From: an uncultured Bacteroidota bacterium
GTDB lineage: Bacteria > Bacteroidota > Bacteroidia > 2-12-FULL-35-15
DNA length: 14,481 nt
Assembly: GCA_903881065.1 (NCBI GenBank)
Contig: CAIRRW010000003.1
Location: 1 to 14,481 of the forward strand
Reading direction: 5' to 3'
Positions within the stretch are counted from its first letter, which is position 1. The number at the start of each line of letters is the position of its first letter. The notes beneath the pieces were generated by a model. The model ran no database searches, had not been told where the DNA came from, and was given only the letters and a program-made list of their open reading frames with translations. Below, one piece after another: positions 12,964 through 14,481 of this stretch. Made by a program: the position numbers and the translations under genes.

Positions 12964-13938
12964 ATGAATATAAAAATTGAAGATGTTGTTCCCTTTGGGA
13001 ATGTTTTGAGAGCTTTGTTTAGAGCTAATTATGCAGGCGTTGTTGGGCTTGATGCTGATTTTAAGGATACCTGGACGGCTGATGTTTTTGATGTGCAAAA
13101 ACAGGCTGTGGAAGATATGGTGGGCACACCGGGTTTGCGGAAGCAGATGAAAGGTGATATTGAAAAGCGGAATAAATTAATGGATAGTGAAATTCCGCTA
13201 ACTGCGGTGCTGGGATATGCTGTGGATAAGTGTATTGTGGCGGGTACTTTATCGGGAAATAAGGGTAGTTTTGGGATTGCGGCTTTGAACAGGAGTATTA
13301 CCAATAAAAATATTGGTTTGTTTAATACGAGTTATGCTGTAACTTTTGCGGCTATTAATAAAGACAGCAATGCTACTGCATTGGATAGTAAAGGGTTTAC
13401 GACTACGATGCAGGGCAATTTTAAGGATGCATATACTAATGCATGGAAATTAAATAATAAAACGATTGATACGAGCCAGGATATTAATACACTGAGTGGT
13501 GATGATAAAATTTTGGTTGATACTTTTATGGCAACTTGTATGTTGCTAATTGCCGCTATAAGGACGTATGCAAAAAGTATAAGTGATAAGGAACTTGCTA
13601 AACGTGCCACTTTTGCGGGTATTAAGAAGAGTGTGGAGCCGAGCAAGGATAAAAAAGCAAGGAATTTAAGTATTAAAGAATTTGCTTCGAGGGTTGTTGC
13701 GAGTAAGGTACCTGCGAAATATAAAATGCAGTTTACTTTGATGACGAAGGGTGTGACGGTGATGGTGTGCAGACAGGTATTGAAAACGGGTGTTTGTTCT
13801 GTTGGAGCGCTTTTGGTGTATAATGAAATGCTTGAGGTGGTGAAAGCGGATTTGTTGGGTACGGGTGAAAAAATTGTGGTTACTAATGCTAGTGGAAAGA
13901 AGGTAGTGGTGAAGTATTTGAAGATTGCAGTGGCGTAG
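12964..13938 (+). CDS. Orphan 324-residue protein of unknown function
   Basis: I do not recognise the family. The 324 residues have no signal peptide and no long membrane segment, so the protein is probably cytoplasmic. Most of it is predicted helical: MNIKIEDVVPFGNVLRALF, then an Asp/Lys-rich helix (about 36-80) and an Ala-rich helix DTFMATCMLLIAAIRTYAKS (about 187-206). It ends in a strand-like segment KIVVTNASGKKVVVKYLKIA. The sequence is rich in Ala, Val, Lys and Thr. Codons use far more GTG, TTG, GGG and GCG than the neighbouring A/T-rich genes, which suggests different origin or strand-biased composition. The ATG at 12964 has no ribosome-binding site but is preceded by AAAAACCTTTAAAAAA. 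It has its own promoter and terminator and lies between two inverted 76-bp repeats. Confidence 0.78.
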   Translation: MNIKIEDVVPFGNVLRALFRANYAGVVGLDADFKDTWTADVFDVQKQAVEDMVGTPGLRKQMKGDIEKRNKLMDSEIPLTAVLGYAVDKCIVAGTLSGNKGSFGIAALNRSITNKNIGLFNTSYAVTFAAINKDSNATALDSKGFTTTMQGNFKDAYTNAWKLNNKTIDTSQDINTLSGDDKILVDTFMATCMLLIAAIRTYAKSISDKELAKRATFAGIKKSVEPSKDKKARNLSIKEFASRVVASKVPAKYKMQFTLMTKGVTVMVCRQVLKTGVCSVGALLVYNEMLEVVKADLLGTGEKIVVTNASGKKVVVKYLKIAVA

Positions 13939-14082
13939 TGTACGGATAACTAATTGATACGAATTTACGCATCCTGCTGTTGAGAAATGGGGGGATTTTT
14001 TTTTGGTGAATGGGGGATTGGAACGCGGATTTGTTATGATTGGTTAGGGTTAAATACGATTTTTGATTTACAATTATGATTG

Positions 14083-14100
14083 AAGCCTTCGGCTTTTTTT
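14083..14100 (+). terminator. Intrinsic terminator downstream of the orphan gene
   Basis: AAGCC (14083-14087) pairs with GGCTT (14091-14095) around a TTC loop, and the T-run continues to 14100 on the plus strand. It lies about 145 bp after the stop at 13938, with no other plus-strand gene between, so it most likely ends the orphan-gene transcript. Confidence 0.7.
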
Positions 14101-14103
14101 GTT

Positions 14104-14166
14104 ACACAGAGAAAAAAGGAGGAGGCACAGAGTGACAAAGAGAGGAAGGAGATGCCACAGATTCAC
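14104..14166. repeat. CACAGAG / CCACAGATTCAC intergenic words
   Basis: Near-repeats ACACAGAG, GCACAGAGTGACAAAGAG and GCCACAGATTCACAAA follow one another. Word arrays of this type occur between genes in several bacterial genomes (recalled). They are degenerate, with no exact period. Confidence 0.4.
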
Positions 14167-14405
14167 AAATTTGAAAATTAGGGGTGGGAAATGTAGTTTA
14201 ATAAATATTTTTGCGAGAGAAAGATTAGAAAGTTTGCAGGTGAAAAAACACCAGTAAAAGGCAAGTTTCTGCTAGCTTAAAGGAAGACCAACAAAGGAGA
14301 AAAGTAAACAATTTGGGTCTATGGCTTATTATTTACTTTGATTATTCGCATAAAATAACATGTCAGGTTTTTGTGTTGGTATGGAAAAGGTGAGGAGAAC
14401 GATAA

Positions 14406-14481
14406 ACTTCCAACTGCGCCCGACCCGCGTGAAGTATCCTTTTTTTGCCATTGCCGCGCAGCGAAAAAATAAAAAAAAAAA
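14406..14481 (+). repeat. Palindromic dispersed repeat, copy B, cut by the window edge
   Basis: This is the inverted partner of 12275-12350. Conserved blocks are ACTTCCAACTGCGCC, GAAGTATCCTTTTTTTGCC and GCGCAGCGAAAAAA. The copy ends in an A-run at the last base, so its second half is missing. Arms CTTC and GAAG (14407-14410, 14431-14434) are kept in both copies, while the inner pairing differs. Confidence 0.72.

Larger units (their letters stand above)
13939..14481. other. Non-coding tail of the right-hand module
   Basis: No gene is visible. The stretch holds an intrinsic terminator (14083-14100), a CACAGAG/CCACAGATTCAC word array (14104-14166), a TATTTTTG -7-like box at about 14206-14213 with no -33 partner, GGTG(A6)CACC at about 14239-14252 and copy B of the palindromic repeat at 14406-14481, which the window edge cuts off. 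Confidence 0.55.

Noticed and set aside
13029..13646. Minus-strand frames (91 and 104 codons) opposite the orphan gene
   Set aside because: They are antisense shadows of the plus-strand frame, with no promoter, and their Ser/Leu/Ile-rich composition follows from complementing its codons.
12275..14481. Insertion sequence with terminal inverted repeats
   Set aside because: No transposase is encoded; the only gene shows no DDE or HUH-type motif. Target duplications cannot be checked because copy B is cut by the window end.

Overview
The window is chromosomal DNA of a member of the Bacteroidota. Four things point there: the gene order rpmJ-rpsM-rpsK-rpsD-rpoA-rplQ-carA; a protein ending in a type IX secretion (T9SS) type A sorting domain; a bacillithiol-type deacetylase (BshB1); and several promoters of the Bacteroidota form TTG-N18/19-TAnnTTTG with few Shine-Dalgarno sequences. 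The genus cannot be named from what is visible.

Layout. 1-653 has no convincing gene: it holds a possible 59-codon coding relic and a palindromic repeat just downstream of carA. 654-5136 (minus strand) is the alpha ribosomal operon, transcribed rpmJ, rpsM, rpsK, rpsD, rpoA, rplQ, followed by carA. The operon starts from its own promoter instead of continuing from secY/infA. An intrinsic terminator lies between rplQ and carA. 5390-6674 (minus) is a two-gene redox unit: an exported glutathione-peroxidase-family protein, then bshB1. 6810-7991 (plus) is an RlmI-type rRNA methyltransferase. It converges on a short-chain dehydrogenase (8005-8733, minus). 8807-12154 (minus) is a cell-envelope cluster: an arylsulfotransferase-like beta-propeller protein, a T9SS cargo protein and a DUF1207-like outer-membrane protein. 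All three have signal peptides.

12155-14481 looks different from the rest. It is rich in repeats and bounded by two inverted copies of a 76-bp element. It contains seven 21-bp tandem repeats, an 11-bp-stem G+C-rich hairpin, a consensus promoter, a chain of four predicted RNA hairpins, a 324-residue protein of unknown function with G/T-rich codon use, and an intrinsic terminator. The ordered set promoter, structured RNA, orphan protein, terminator is the best candidate here for something not yet described. Whether the RNA is a cis-regulatory leader or a separate small RNA cannot be settled from the sequence.

The left two thirds are mostly housekeeping genes (translation, transcription, carbamoyl phosphate for pyrimidine and arginine synthesis, thiol redox, rRNA modification). 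The right third is accessory.
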